From contig OV788638.1 in the NCBI GenBank assembly GCA_928721565.1, positions 868,001-932,000 of the forward strand: a stretch of DNA of 64,000 bases, in the 5' to 3' direction. The first letter of the stretch is position 1. Each line of letters starts with the position of its first letter. A model generated the notes under the pieces. The model was not told the DNA's origin, made no database searches, and saw only the letters and a program-made list of their open reading frames with translations. Source of the stretch: an uncultured Clostridia bacterium. GTDB taxonomy: Bacteria; Bacillota; Clostridia; TANB77; CAG-508. Both the position numbers and the translations under genes were made by a program. Positions 7,141 through 15,178 of the stretch are shown here, piece by piece.

Positions 7141-7893
7141 ATGCAAAATATATTAACACTTGAAACAAATAGATACTCAATAAAGCTAGACAATTTTGAA
7201 GGTCCATTAGATTTATTGTGTCATTTAATAGATAAAAATAAAATGGATATCTATGATATTAACCTAAGTAAAATAACTGATCAATATGTAGATTATATAA
7301 GACAAATGGAACAATTGAATTTAGAAATAACAAGTGAATTTTTAATAATGTCATCAACACTATTATATTTAAAGTCTAAACATTTATTACCTAAGGTTCG
7401 AGAAGAAGAAGAAGAACTAACAGAAGAAGAGTTAATAAGAAGAATTATAGAATATAAAAAATATAAGGAAATAACTAAAAAATTAAAAGAAAATTTTTTG
7501 CAATATTCAAAACGATTTTATAAAATATCAGAAGAAATTGAATTGCCAAAGCAGAAGATGGAAAAAGAATATAATAATAAAGTTATTCCAGAAATTTATA
7601 AAGGTATAATCAAAAAAAATAGTGAAAAAATAAACGAAAATGCATCAAATATTGAAAAGATTGCAATAACAGAGACATATTCTGTTGGGGAGACAGTAAA
7701 ACAAATGTATAGAGCATTGATTAAATTTAAAAAATTTTCATTTAATAAGATGTTTTCGATAAAAAAACATGATAAAAAAGAAGTTGTAACAGCATTTTCT
7801 GGTTTATTAGAAATGTCAAGAAGAAACAAAGTTGTAACAGAACAAGAAGAGCTTTTTGGGGATATAGAAGTAGAAAAAAATCGAGTTAAATAA
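7141..7893 (+). CDS. scpA: Segregation and condensation protein ScpA
   Basis: 250 residues, normal length. ScpA is the kleisin of the SMC-ScpAB condensin that compacts and segregates the chromosome. The N-terminus has the hallmark FEGPLDLLCHLIDKNKMDIYDI and YLIMSSTLLYLKSKHLLP-like helix (about residues 15-80), with the winged-helix SMC-cap domain at the C-terminus (about 180-245). The start abuts recX; the RBS lies in the recX 3' end. scpB, which normally follows directly, is missing; the next gene is the DUF2953 gene. Confidence 0.95.
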   Translation: MQNILTLETNRYSIKLDNFEGPLDLLCHLIDKNKMDIYDINLSKITDQYVDYIRQMEQLNLEITSEFLIMSSTLLYLKSKHLLPKVREEEEELTEEELIRRIIEYKKYKEITKKLKENFLQYSKRFYKISEEIELPKQKMEKEYNNKVIPEIYKGIIKKNSEKINENASNIEKIAITETYSVGETVKQMYRALIKFKKFSFNKMFSIKKHDKKEVVTAFSGLLEMSRRNKVVTEQEELFGDIEVEKNRVK

Positions 7894-7952
7894 GACTAAA
7901 ATGTAAAAAAACGGAAAAAATAATATTACACTAAAAGAAAGAGGTGATAATA

Positions 7953-8546
7953 TTGTTTTTTCTTTTTGTTTTTATAATTATATTAGTTATTATAGGGCTA
8001 ATTATAATAATACATACAAGTAGGGTTGGAATTGAAGTCCAAAATCTAATAATAGATACAGAACAACCACAAGGGAAAAAAATAAATGAAGAGAGTAAAA
8101 TAAATGTTTATATACTGATATTTGGTAAAATAAAGATATTTAAAAATAATGTGAAAAATATGAAACGACCAGATTTTAAAATTAAGAATAAAAATATTGA
8201 TATAAAAATTTTACAGGATAAAGATTTAAAAATAAATTATAAAAGTTTACTAAAAAATATAGATTTAGATATAGAAAAAATTGATTTAAATGCACAAATA
8301 GGAACGGAAGATGCAGTTCTTACAGCAATTTTAGTTGGAATAATATCAAGTATACTAGGAATATTAATAAAAAAGCCAAAATATCAAGTAATTCCAATCT
8401 ATACAAATAAAAATTTTATAAAAATTAGATTAGATGGTATATTTTCAATATATTTGATGCAATATATATATAAATTAATTTTTGAACATTTTGCACATTT
8501 GGGACCGGTTCTTAAATGTGCAAAATTGAAAAGGTGGAGGATATAG
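7953..8546 (+). CDS. DUF2953 (YtfI-like) membrane-associated protein
   Basis: 197 residues. The best start is TTG 7953, 5-8 bases after AGAGGTGAT; the upstream GTG 7944 lies inside that RBS. An N-terminal TM helix (FFLFVFIIILVIIGLIIIIHT) is followed by a domain of the DUF2953 type with the ED.AVLTAILVGIISS segment near residue 135. In sporulating Firmicutes this family (YtfI) is encoded just before gerW/ytfJ, as here. Its last 20 residues are encoded by an inserted-looking hairpin repeat (8488-8526), so the natural C-terminus is probably altered. Confidence 0.75.
   Translation: MFFLFVFIIILVIIGLIIIIHTSRVGIEVQNLIIDTEQPQGKKINEESKINVYILIFGKIKIFKNNVKNMKRPDFKIKNKNIDIKILQDKDLKINYKSLLKNIDLDIEKIDLNAQIGTEDAVLTAILVGIISSILGILIKKPKYQVIPIYTNKNFIKIRLDGIFSIYLMQYIYKLIFEHFAHLGPVLKCAKLKRWRI
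8488..8526. repeat. Hairpin repeat with GGGACCGGTTCTT loop, inside a coding region
   Basis: ATTTTGCACATTT (8488-8500) and its exact complement (8514-8526) enclose GGGACCGGTTCTT (8501-8513). The stretch 8498-8518 is identical to 12085-12105 after the VanW-domain gene, where the same bases lie in a different stem. It resembles the dispersed GGGGACGGTTCTT-type repeats I know from other Clostridia genomes. Confidence 0.75.
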
Positions 8547-8547
8547 T

Positions 8548-9132
8548 ATGAATGAACATCCAATAGAAAATCTTATGATAACAGCTATGAGTAGTATACA
8601 AGATATGGTAGATGTAAATACAATAATAGGAGAACCAATAGAAACTCAAGTTGGAATAACTATAATTCCAATTTCTAAAGTAGGCTTTGGCTTTGCTTCC
8701 GGTGGAAGTGAGTTTAGAGGAGAGACATTAAAAGAATATAATAAAAAAGATAAAGATGAGGAAATTCAATATAAATTACCATTTGGAGGAGGAGCTGGTG
8801 CAGGAGTATCAATAAATCCTGTAGCCTTTTTAGTCGTTCAAGAAGGTAATGTTAAGTTAATGCCAGTTGACCACGATTCTTGTTTTGACAAGATTTTAGA
8901 CTATGTTCCAGACTTAATGCAGAAAATAAATGAAATGTTTAACAAATCAATTCAAGAGAAAGAGGTTAGAACTAAAAAAATTATTAATGAAATGCGTAAT
9001 AGATATAATGAAAAAAATAAAAGCCCTGAAATAAAAAGGCAAGAAGAAAAAGTCGCTGAAAATCAAAAAAAATCAGATTATCAGGTGACATCTGATTATC
9101 TGCAAGCTGATGGAGAAACTTTTGAAGAATAA
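8548..9132 (+). CDS. gerW: GerW family sporulation protein (YtfJ)
   Basis: 194 residues. The N-terminus MNEHPIENLMITAMSSIQDMVDVNTIIGEPI and the Gly-rich core (GFGFASGGSEF, then PFGGGAGAGVSINPVAFLVV) are diagnostic of the YtfJ/GerW family, made in sporulation and linked to germination in Bacillus. A charged tail of about 60 residues follows the conserved domain. GGTGGAGG lies before ATG, which comes one base after the stop of the preceding gene. Its pairing with a DUF2953 gene matches the usual order. It marks the organism as a spore former or a close relative of one. Confidence 0.92.
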   Translation: MNEHPIENLMITAMSSIQDMVDVNTIIGEPIETQVGITIIPISKVGFGFASGGSEFRGETLKEYNKKDKDEEIQYKLPFGGGAGAGVSINPVAFLVVQEGNVKLMPVDHDSCFDKILDYVPDLMQKINEMFNKSIQEKEVRTKKIINEMRNRYNEKNKSPEIKRQEEKVAENQKKSDYQVTSDYLQADGETFEE

Positions 9133-9143
9133 TATAATATTTG

Positions 9144-9171
9144 ATAGCAAGAAAAACTTGCTATTTTTTTT
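9144..9171 (+). terminator. Terminator of recX-scpA-DUF2953-gerW
   Basis: ATAGCAAG-AAAAA-CTTGCTAT followed by eight T. Confidence 0.9.
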
Positions 9172-9228
9172 GATTTTTAGTAGAATAATTTTTGAAAAAT
9201 AAAAAATGAACTTAGGAGGAAGTAAATA

Positions 9229-10734
9229 ATGGATAAAATAAAAAAAAGGTTAAGTTCTATAACTATCAAGCAAAAGCATATAGCGATTATTATAATTGGA
9301 ATAATATTTATATCACTTGGAGCATTTCATAAAAACTTGTGGTTTGATGAGTGTTACTCAGTAGGGCTAGCTAGACATACATTAAAAGATATATGGACAA
9401 TAGGTGGCAATGATGTGCATCCAATTTTATATTATTGGATGCTAAGAATGGTTTATTTATTAACAAATGGATCTATAATAGCATATAGAATATTTTCAGT
9501 TATTCCAATAGCAATAATGATAATTTTGGGATATACGCATATAAAAAAAGATTTTGGAGAAAAAACAGGCTTTATATTTTCTTTTTTATCTGCGTTTTTA
9601 CCAACAATGGCGCAATATGCTATAGAAATAAGAATGTATTCATGGGCAATATTAGCTGTAACAATACTGGCAATTTATGCTTATAGGCTTTTAAAAGCAG
9701 ATTCAACTAAAAATTGGATTATTTTTGGTGTAACAAGTTTGTTTTGCATATATGTACACTATTATGGACTTATGGCAGCTGGATTGATAAATGTAATATT
9801 GTTAGTATATTTAATAATAAATAAAAGAAAAAAAGGAATATTATTTATTGTATCATTTGGAATAATACAGTTAGTAGCATATTTGCCATGGTTAATAAAC
9901 TTTGTTACACAATTGAGTAATGTATCAAGTGGATATTGGATTAATTTTGTATTTCCAAAAACACCAATGGAATTATTAAGTGCTCAACTAGCAGGCTTTA
10001 TAAAAACTCCAGAGGAATCTTCTGATTATTCAGAACTCTTAATTCCAACAATATTTGCGATAGTAATATATGTATATATAATTTACAAAACATATAAGTA
10101 TAAAAAAGCAAAAGAGGATTTAAATGCATTTAAATGGTCTGTAATATTATACTTTTTAGTAATACTAGCAGCAATGATTATTACAAAGGTAATGAAAACA
10201 CCTGTATTACATTATAGATACTTATTTGTTATTACAGGATTATACATATTTGCATTAAGTTTTATATTAGGAAAGGAAAAAAATAAGTTTGTGACTATTT
10301 CTATTCTTTTAATAGTTTCAATATTAGGAATATATAATAATATAAAGATGATGAAGAATAATTATAGTTCCATAAATTTAGAACCAATAAGATATCTTAA
10401 AAATAATATACAATCAGGAGATACTATAGTATATGGTGATTTTGGTGGAGGTGCAGTTGTTGCAATACATTTTGAGAACAATCAAGTGTATTTTTATAAT
10501 GAAGATAATTGGGGAGTAGAAGAGGCTTATAAAGCTTTTGATCCTAATTATGAAGTATGTATAACTAAAGACTTTATAAATAAATGTTCTAGTAGAGTTT
10601 GGTTTATAGATAATGGAAAAAAATCCGTTGTAGATGATGTTTTTAAAGGAACAGATTATAATAAGATTTCAGAAACAAGCTATTTTACAAAATATCATGA
10701 TTACGATTATAAAATAGTTCTATTGCAAAAGTAA
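9229..10734 (+). CDS. GT-C fold glycosyltransferase, family 39/ArnT-like
   Basis: 501 residues with an N-terminal TM helix (about 18-38), then NLWFDECYSVGLARHTL carrying the Asp-Glu pair expected of lipid-phosphosugar-dependent GT-C enzymes (family GT39/PMT_2). About ten further TM segments follow, and a soluble C-terminal domain (about 380-501). Such enzymes move a sugar from a polyprenyl-phosphate donor onto a lipid, glycan or protein outside the membrane. RBS AGGAGGAAG lies 8 bases before ATG. It is alone between terminators, so its substrate cannot be inferred. Confidence 0.82.
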   Translation: MDKIKKRLSSITIKQKHIAIIIIGIIFISLGAFHKNLWFDECYSVGLARHTLKDIWTIGGNDVHPILYYWMLRMVYLLTNGSIIAYRIFSVIPIAIMIILGYTHIKKDFGEKTGFIFSFLSAFLPTMAQYAIEIRMYSWAILAVTILAIYAYRLLKADSTKNWIIFGVTSLFCIYVHYYGLMAAGLINVILLVYLIINKRKKGILFIVSFGIIQLVAYLPWLINFVTQLSNVSSGYWINFVFPKTPMELLSAQLAGFIKTPEESSDYSELLIPTIFAIVIYVYIIYKTYKYKKAKEDLNAFKWSVILYFLVILAAMIITKVMKTPVLHYRYLFVITGLYIFALSFILGKEKNKFVTISILLIVSILGIYNNIKMMKNNYSSINLEPIRYLKNNIQSGDTIVYGDFGGGAVVAIHFENNQVYFYNEDNWGVEEAYKAFDPNYEVCITKDFINKCSSRVWFIDNGKKSVVDDVFKGTDYNKISETSYFTKYHDYDYKIVLLQK

Positions 10735-10735
10735 A

Positions 10736-10769
10736 GAAAAAAAGATTGTCTGTAGGGCAATCTTTTTTT
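10736..10769 (+). terminator. Terminator of the glycosyltransferase gene
   Basis: AAAGATTG-TCTGTAGGG-CAATCTTT stem ending in seven T. Confidence 0.9.
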
Positions 10770-10775
10770 GGTATA

Positions 10776-10812
10776 ATAAAAAAAAGTGGCTTTGTTCGAA
10801 AGCCATTTTTTT
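10776..10812 (-). terminator. Terminator of rpmE
   Basis: On the minus strand AATGGCTTT-CGAA-CAAAGCCACT followed by eight T; it lies right after the rpmE stop. Confidence 0.88.
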
Positions 10813-11011
10813 ATGCAAGACCATATTTTTTTCTAAATCTGTCAGCTCTACCACCTTTAGTATCAAGTCTTAGGTTACCTGTCCAATATGGATGACATTT
10901 TGAGCAAACATCTACTTTTAAATCTTTTTTTGTTGAACCAACTTCTAATACATTTCCGCATGCACATGTAATAGTTGTTTGGTTATATGTTGGATGTAAT
11001 CCTTCTTTCAT
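10811..11011 (-). CDS. rpmE: 50S ribosomal protein L31, zinc-binding form
   Basis: 66 residues. Opens MKEGLHPTYN and carries Cys16-x-Cys18 and Cys36-x2-Cys39, the zinc site of the C+ form of L31 that is replaced by a Cys-less paralogue under zinc starvation. TGNLRLDTKGGRADRFRKKYG is the conserved C-terminus. RBS GAAAGAGGTG precedes ATG on the minus strand. A small membrane-protein gene lies upstream on the same strand, 31 bp away; rpmE usually sits near rho or prfA, which are not here. Confidence 0.97.
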   Translation of the reverse strand: MKEGLHPTYNQTTITCACGNVLEVGSTKKDLKVDVCSKCHPYWTGNLRLDTKGGRADRFRKKYGLA

Positions 11012-11042
11012 GTGAATTCACCTCTTTCCAAATATAAGTATA

Positions 11043-11219
11043 TTAATTATTTTTGTTATCTTCGTCTAAATTTTTATTTTTTTCTTGATTTACATATGTT
11101 GCTGAAGTTTCTAGTTCACTTTTTAAAGACATTTTATGTACGAATTTAGTCATAACATTAAATATACAAGCAACTATTAAAATAAATAAACCTATTTTTT
11201 TCCAATACTTAGCTAACAT
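11043..11219 (-). CDS. Small single-pass membrane protein, unknown
   Basis: 58 residues from ATG 11219, which has AAAGGAGAT 5 bases upstream. A longer in-frame opening at 11246 would precede the RBS. It has a basic N-terminus (MLAKYWKK), one TM helix (IGLFILIVACIFNVMTKFV) and a polar Lys/Asn/Glu tail. Possible promoter on the minus strand: TTGACA, 18 bp, TATAAT (11252-11281). No recognised family; lies upstream of rpmE on the same strand. Confidence 0.55.
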   Translation of the reverse strand: MLAKYWKKIGLFILIVACIFNVMTKFVHKMSLKSELETSATYVNQEKNKNLDEDNKNN

Positions 11220-11337
11220 AATAATCTCCTTTAAAAATTTATACACAAATAATTATACTATATTTATTATTAATTTGTCAATAATATTTGGTATTTTGGG
11301 ATAAAATAATTTAAAAGCAAGAAAGGATGATTAAATA

Positions 11338-12054
11338 ATGAAAAAGACAGTGATAATAATATCTGTAATTGCAATAGCAATAGTAGGTGGAATTTTATGG
11401 TGGAAAACTTCGAATGATAAAAAAGTTAGCGAGAAAAATAATAATGAGTCAAATTATCAAGCTGAAAGAAGTAGTACAAATCAAAATAGCAATATATCAA
11501 GTAATAATACTAACAACGAAAACAAAAGTGAAATTTCTAATGGAACAAATAGTAATATAAATAATACGGCAACTAATAATGCATCAAATAATGTAAAAAC
11601 TACTAATCAAGAAAAAGCAATGGCAGAATTTTCGACTAAAATCTATACTAAGGATGCTGAAAGACAAAACAACATTTCAATAACATGTAAATCATTAACG
11701 AATAAATCAGTAAAGCCAGGGGAAACTTTTTCATTTTGTAATACAGTAGGAAAAGCAACTACTGCCAAAGGATATCAAGAAGCAGATATATATGTAGATG
11801 GAAAAAAAGAAAAAGGGCTTGGAGGAGGAAATTGTCAAGTAAGTACAACATTATATAATGCAGTTTTAAAAGTACCAGGATTAGAAGTTGTAGAAAGGCA
11901 TCAGCATAGTAACCATGTACCATATATTCAAGATGGGAAGGATGCAGCTGTTGCATATGGCAGTTATGATTTTAAATTTAAGAACAATACAGGTAAAACT
12001 ATAAAAATTGTCATGGAAAATACTGCAAAAAATATAACTGCAAAAATATATTAG
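11338..12054 (+). CDS. VanW-domain surface protein
   Basis: 238 residues. An N-terminal TM anchor (TVIIISVIAIAIVGGILWW, about 4-22) is followed by a low-complexity Asn/Ser/Thr stretch (about 28-90) and a VanW domain (about 95-235). The domain is recognised from KPGETFSFCNTVG, GYQEADIYVDGKKEKGLGGGNCQVSTTLYNAVL and the HSNHVPYI segment. VanW-domain proteins occur with peptidoglycan-modifying proteins in Clostridia; the biochemical role is not known. RBS GAAAGGATG lies 9 bases before ATG. It probably faces the cell wall. Confidence 0.87.
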   Translation: MKKTVIIISVIAIAIVGGILWWKTSNDKKVSEKNNNESNYQAERSSTNQNSNISSNNTNNENKSEISNGTNSNINNTATNNASNNVKTTNQEKAMAEFSTKIYTKDAERQNNISITCKSLTNKSVKPGETFSFCNTVGKATTAKGYQEADIYVDGKKEKGLGGGNCQVSTTLYNAVLKVPGLEVVERHQHSNHVPYIQDGKDAAVAYGSYDFKFKNNTGKTIKIVMENTAKNITAKIY

Positions 12055-12069
12055 TTTGCAATTTCAAAA

Positions 12070-12103
12070 TTTAAGAACTGGTCGTTTGGGACCGGTTCTT
12101 AAA
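12070..12103. terminator. Hairpin between convergent genes, second GGGACCGGTTCTT repeat
   Basis: TTTAAGAACTGGTC (12070-12083) pairs with GACCGGTTCTTAAA (12090-12103) with one mismatch that becomes a G-U pair in RNA. No clear T run follows, so it may block or stabilise converging transcripts rather than terminate in the classical way. Shares 21 bases with the repeat at 8498-8518. Confidence 0.6.
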
Positions 12104-12110
12104 TGAACAT

Positions 12111-13160
12111 TTATAGATCAAAGTTAAATATAACGAAGTTTTTTAAAAATAAAAAAGTATATAAAGCAGAAATGCAAGCATGTAATAATTTTCCTAATAT
12201 ATATGGTTTTATAGATAAATCTGTTTTTGCAATTGTACTCCAAACTTGAAGTAAGACAGATAATCCACCTAGACCTAGAAGAAAAGAGGATAGAATAATG
12301 TTGTATGATAGGTGTTTTTCTGGAAGGTTACAAATAATATTTAAACCATTTGTCAATTCTAAAATGCCAGAGATGAAACCTGTTGAAAATTTTTCAGGAA
12401 TATGTAAAAAGCTAAATATAGGACTTAACAAGTTTGTTAGAACATTTAAAAGTTGGCTATTTTGTAGAATTGAAATTATAACAGAGAATAAAACTACAAA
12501 TCCACCAATTAATAAAATTGTATTAATTGAATTCGTAATACTATTTCCAATTATTCCGCCTAAATTTGATAGAGAAATATTATCATTAGAAGTTTTGTAA
12601 GAAGAATTAGTGATAGAGGGTTGGTTAATATTTAATTTCCAAAACCTAAAAATAATTCCAACAGTTATAGACGCTAGCAAATGACTAATTAATAATAAAA
12701 CTCCGATTGTAGAATTTCCAAACATTGAGATTCCTACAGTTCCTAAGATAAATAGTGGTCCAGAATTATTGGTAAAGCTTAAAAGACGTTCACATTCTTC
12801 TTTTGAACAAATATTATTTAAGCGAAAATTTGCAGCGATTTTAGCACCTGTTGGATATCCACTAATGATACCCATAATAAGAGCAAAACTACCTTCACCT
12901 CTAATGTTGAAAACAGGTTTCATAAATCTGTTTAAGACTTTTCCTAAATAATATGTGAAATTTGTATGACTTAGTAATTCTGTAGCAACAAAGAAAGGGA
13001 ATAAAGTAGGGACTATGGAATTGGCCCATAGTAGCAATCCGCTTTTTGCAGCATACAGATTAGTGTTAGAAAATATTAGTAAACATATAGTGAATATGAT
13101 TAATAGAAATGGTAAAATAAGTTGCTTTAATTTTAATATATAAAAATGATTTTTTTTCAT
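12111..13160 (-). CDS. ylbJ: Sporulation integral membrane protein YlbJ
   Basis: 349 residues from ATG 13160, with GAGGTG 4 bases upstream; an upstream TTG overlaps that RBS. A polytopic membrane protein of the nucleoside-recognition (Gate) family. Landmarks typical of YlbJ: SGLLLWANSIVPTLFPFFV (about 40-60), GIISGYPTGAKIAANF near residue 100, and SFTNNSGPLFILGTVGISMFG near 130. In Bacillus YlbJ is made in the mother cell and needed for heat-resistant spores. Convergent with the VanW-domain gene; the upstream region contains a fold-back element. Confidence 0.9.
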   Translation of the reverse strand: MKKNHFYILKLKQLILPFLLIIFTICLLIFSNTNLYAAKSGLLLWANSIVPTLFPFFVATELLSHTNFTYYLGKVLNRFMKPVFNIRGEGSFALIMGIISGYPTGAKIAANFRLNNICSKEECERLLSFTNNSGPLFILGTVGISMFGNSTIGVLLLISHLLASITVGIIFRFWKLNINQPSITNSSYKTSNDNISLSNLGGIIGNSITNSINTILLIGGFVVLFSVIISILQNSQLLNVLTNLLSPIFSFLHIPEKFSTGFISGILELTNGLNIICNLPEKHLSYNIILSSFLLGLGGLSVLLQVWSTIAKTDLSIKPYILGKLLHACISALYTFLFLKNFVIFNFDL

Positions 13161-13213
13161 AGTACACCTCAATTAAATATATGTTTTACAAGCTGTAAAT
13201 AGTATATTAAAAA

Positions 13214-13358
13214 TTTGTTGCAATTCACAGCTGAATGATATAGATTCTAAAAAAATAATAATTTTATACCTTGGTGTTTGGTCACCTACGCAGTATTTCA
13301 AAACAATATATTATTAATTTCTAAATATATTTTCTTATAAACTGTGAATTGTAACAAA
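13214..13358. repeat. 145-bp inverted-repeat (fold-back) element
   Basis: TTTGTTGCAATTCACAG (13214-13230) and its complement at 13342-13358 match at 16 of 17 positions and bound 111 bp containing a small GGTG/CACC stem. It occupies the 312-bp divergent space between ylbJ and the YgjP-like gene, which otherwise holds only the promoter at 13394-13422. Its sequence is unrelated to the element at 5726-5978. Confidence 0.6.
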
Positions 13359-13393
13359 AAATTTCAAAATACAAAAAAATGTTCGAAAAAGTA

Positions 13394-13422
13394 TTGACAA
13401 AATTAAAAATAGGATATAAAAT
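13394..13422 (+). promoter_or_regulatory. Promoter of the YgjP-like gene with CGAAC box
   Basis: TTGACA (13394-13399), 17-bp spacer, TAAAAT (13417-13422). CGAACAATAATTCG follows at 13437-13450, matching the box at the recN start point in position and in most bases. Confidence 0.8.
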
Positions 13423-13472
13423 AAGAACAACAAAAACGAACAATAATTCGAAAATAAAAAGGAGGAAAACTG

Positions 13473-14156
13473 ATGAGTATATTTGGAAGAAAAGGTAATG
13501 TAATAACATATACAGTTAATAAGGCTGTAAACACAAACATGTATATAACAGTGCAAAATGGTGAAGTAGTGGTAAATGCACCATGGTATTTTACATCAAA
13601 CAGAATTCAACAAATAGTACAAGAAAAGAAAAATTGGATATTAAGTAAAATGCAAGAATATGAAGAAGATCTTTCAAATATGCAATCAGTAAAAATATTT
13701 GGAAAGAACTATGATATACAAGTTGATTATGAAAAAATAAAAACTCCAGAATTAAATTTAAAAGAAAACTATAAAATACAAATAGTATTACCAATTAAAT
13801 ATAAAAAAATAGGGAATGAACAAGTCTTAAAAATGTCAATTGAAAAAATGTATGAGCAAATTGCAGAAAACGAAATAGAGGATATAATGGAGAAAACAAG
13901 AAAAATGTTAGGATTTGCTCCAGAAGATTATGAAGTAAGACTAATAAATGGAAAAATAGCTAAATGCGAAGATGGCAAAATTACTATAAATCCAGAATTA
14001 ATGAAATATAAAAGAGAAACAATAGAATATGTTGTGGCACATGAATTTTGCCACTTGAAATATAAATCTCATGGAAAAAGATTTTATCAAATAATTGAAA
14101 AATATATTCCAGATTATAAGAAATACGAGAAAGAAATTTCAGAGTATGAATACTAG
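13473..14156 (+). CDS. YgjP-like (DUF45) zinc metallopeptidase
   Basis: 227 residues. The C-terminal half carries VVAHEFCHLKYKSHGKRFYQIIEKYIPDYK (HExxH-type site near residue 190, with a downstream His), diagnostic of the YgjP/DUF45 family, relatives of SprT. The N-terminal beta-rich half (NVITYTVNKAVNTNMYITVQNGEVVV) is also typical. RBS AAGGAGGAAA before ATG. SprT-like proteases act on DNA-protein crosslinks; for DUF45 proteins this is not established. The recN-like box downstream of the promoter makes a DNA-damage link conceivable. Confidence 0.85.
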   Translation: MSIFGRKGNVITYTVNKAVNTNMYITVQNGEVVVNAPWYFTSNRIQQIVQEKKNWILSKMQEYEEDLSNMQSVKIFGKNYDIQVDYEKIKTPELNLKENYKIQIVLPIKYKKIGNEQVLKMSIEKMYEQIAENEIEDIMEKTRKMLGFAPEDYEVRLINGKIAKCEDGKITINPELMKYKRETIEYVVAHEFCHLKYKSHGKRFYQIIEKYIPDYKKYEKEISEYEY

Positions 14157-14217
14157 AATAAATTTTATATAGCCTAACCTAATATTTTATAAATTGATAA
14201 AAATTTGCAGCATTGTG

Positions 14218-14246
14218 TTGCAAATTTTTATTCTATGTGATAATAT
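14218..14246 (+). promoter_or_regulatory. Promoter of tRNA-Gln
   Basis: TTGCAA (14218-14223), 17-bp spacer, TAATAT (14241-14246), 17 bp before the tRNA 5' end. Confidence 0.65.
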
Positions 14247-14263
14247 AATTTGCAGTAATATAT

Positions 14264-14338
14264 TGGGGCATCGCCAAGCGGTAAGGCATCGGACTCTGAC
14301 TCCGACATTCCTGTGTTCGAATCACAGTGCCCCAGCCA
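14264..14338 (+). tRNA. tRNA-Gln (anticodon CTG)
   Basis: Cloverleaf: acceptor TGGGGCA/TGCCCCA, D-arm GCCAAGCGGTAAGGC, anticodon stem TCGGA/TCCGA with loop CTCTGAC (anticodon CTG, reading CAG), T-arm CTGTG-TTCGAAT-CACAG, and encoded CCA at 14336-14338. CAG is probably a rare codon in so AT-rich a genome, which makes a dedicated CTG isoacceptor of some note. A hairpin terminator follows. Confidence 0.95.
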
Positions 14339-14344
14339 GTATAA

Positions 14345-14395
14345 GAATCTGCGAATGTTAAAGTATTTGAAAAAACATTTGTGGATTCGTTTTTT
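14345..14395 (+). terminator. Terminator after tRNA-Gln
   Basis: GAATCTGCGAATGTT pairs, with G-U pairs, with AACATTTGTGGATTC, then six T. Confidence 0.75.
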
Positions 14396-14450
14396 ATAAG
14401 AATAAATAATATTATGGAAGTAATTTTATACCAATATTTACATCAAATTA

Positions 14451-14479
14451 TTGCAATCAACATAATAACGTGCTATAAT
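14451..14479 (+). promoter_or_regulatory. Promoter of the C39-like peptidase gene
   Basis: TTGCAA (14451-14456), 17-bp spacer, TATAAT (14474-14479). Confidence 0.75.
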
Positions 14480-14494
14480 TTATTATAGTATATA

Positions 14495-14532
14495 AAAAGA
14501 GCTTTTACTCTGCAAATAGTGAAAGTTCTTTT
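14495..14532 (+). promoter_or_regulatory. 5' UTR hairpin before the C39-like gene
   Basis: AAAAGAGCTTTTACT and AGTGAAAGTTCTTTT form a stem of about 13 pairs around CTGCAAAT, ending in a T-rich run 27 bases before the ATG. It could be an attenuator or an mRNA-stabilising leader. Confidence 0.5.
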
Positions 14533-14558
14533 ATTTGAGATAGGAAAGGGGATTTGGA

Positions 14559-15167
14559 ATGGAAAACAAAGCAAAATACGAAGAATTAAAAACGCCACTA
14601 GCTTATCAGGCAACAGAATATGATTGTGGAACAACAACACTAATAAACGCATTGAGATATTTATTTGCAAGAGGAGAAATATGCCCAACAATATATAAAC
14701 ATATTATGCAATTTACATTAGACCAGACAAACGAATTTGGTGAAGTTGGAAAAGGCGGAACGTCAGTCTACGCACTAGAATTTTTATGCAATTGGTTAAA
14801 TGCAAATGCAGCAAATAAAGGAATGAAAATTATTTGTGAAAATCTTCCGAAAGACCAACTTTCTATCTATAATGAGGAATTAGAAAATAAGATAAAAAAT
14901 GGAGGAGTAGCAATATTAAGAGTTCATCAAGAAGGAGAACACTATTGCTTATTAACTAAAATTGATAAAGAATATGCATATATATTTGATCCATACTACT
15001 TGGATGCAGATGAATATGATGATGATGAAAAAGTAGAGATAATTAAAAATAGACCATTTGAATTTAATAGAAAAGTAAAAAAAGAAAGAATAGATGAAGA
15101 AAGCAAAGAAGACTTTGCACTAGTTAAAGGGAAAAATAGAGGAATAATTATAATAGAAAAAGGATAA
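14559..15167 (+). CDS. C39-like cysteine peptidase family protein
   Basis: 202 residues, soluble, no signal peptide. ATEYDCGTTTLINALRYLF (Cys23) is the catalytic-cysteine helix of C39/papain-like peptidases. The His and Asp of the triad fit EGEHYCLLTKI and YAYIFDPYYLD (about 128-150). No ABC transporter domain or double-glycine leader peptide is encoded nearby, so a bacteriocin-processing role is not supported. RBS GGAAAGGGG precedes ATG. The leader hairpin suggests post-initiation control. Substrate unknown. Confidence 0.75.
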   Translation: MENKAKYEELKTPLAYQATEYDCGTTTLINALRYLFARGEICPTIYKHIMQFTLDQTNEFGEVGKGGTSVYALEFLCNWLNANAANKGMKIICENLPKDQLSIYNEELENKIKNGGVAILRVHQEGEHYCLLTKIDKEYAYIFDPYYLDADEYDDDEKVEIIKNRPFEFNRKVKKERIDEESKEDFALVKGKNRGIIIIEKG

Positions 15168-15178
15168 TCATATAAAAT

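Noticed and set aside
14559..15167. Bacteriocin-processing system
   Set aside because: The C39-like protein has no transporter, no leader-peptide gene nearby and no membrane domain.
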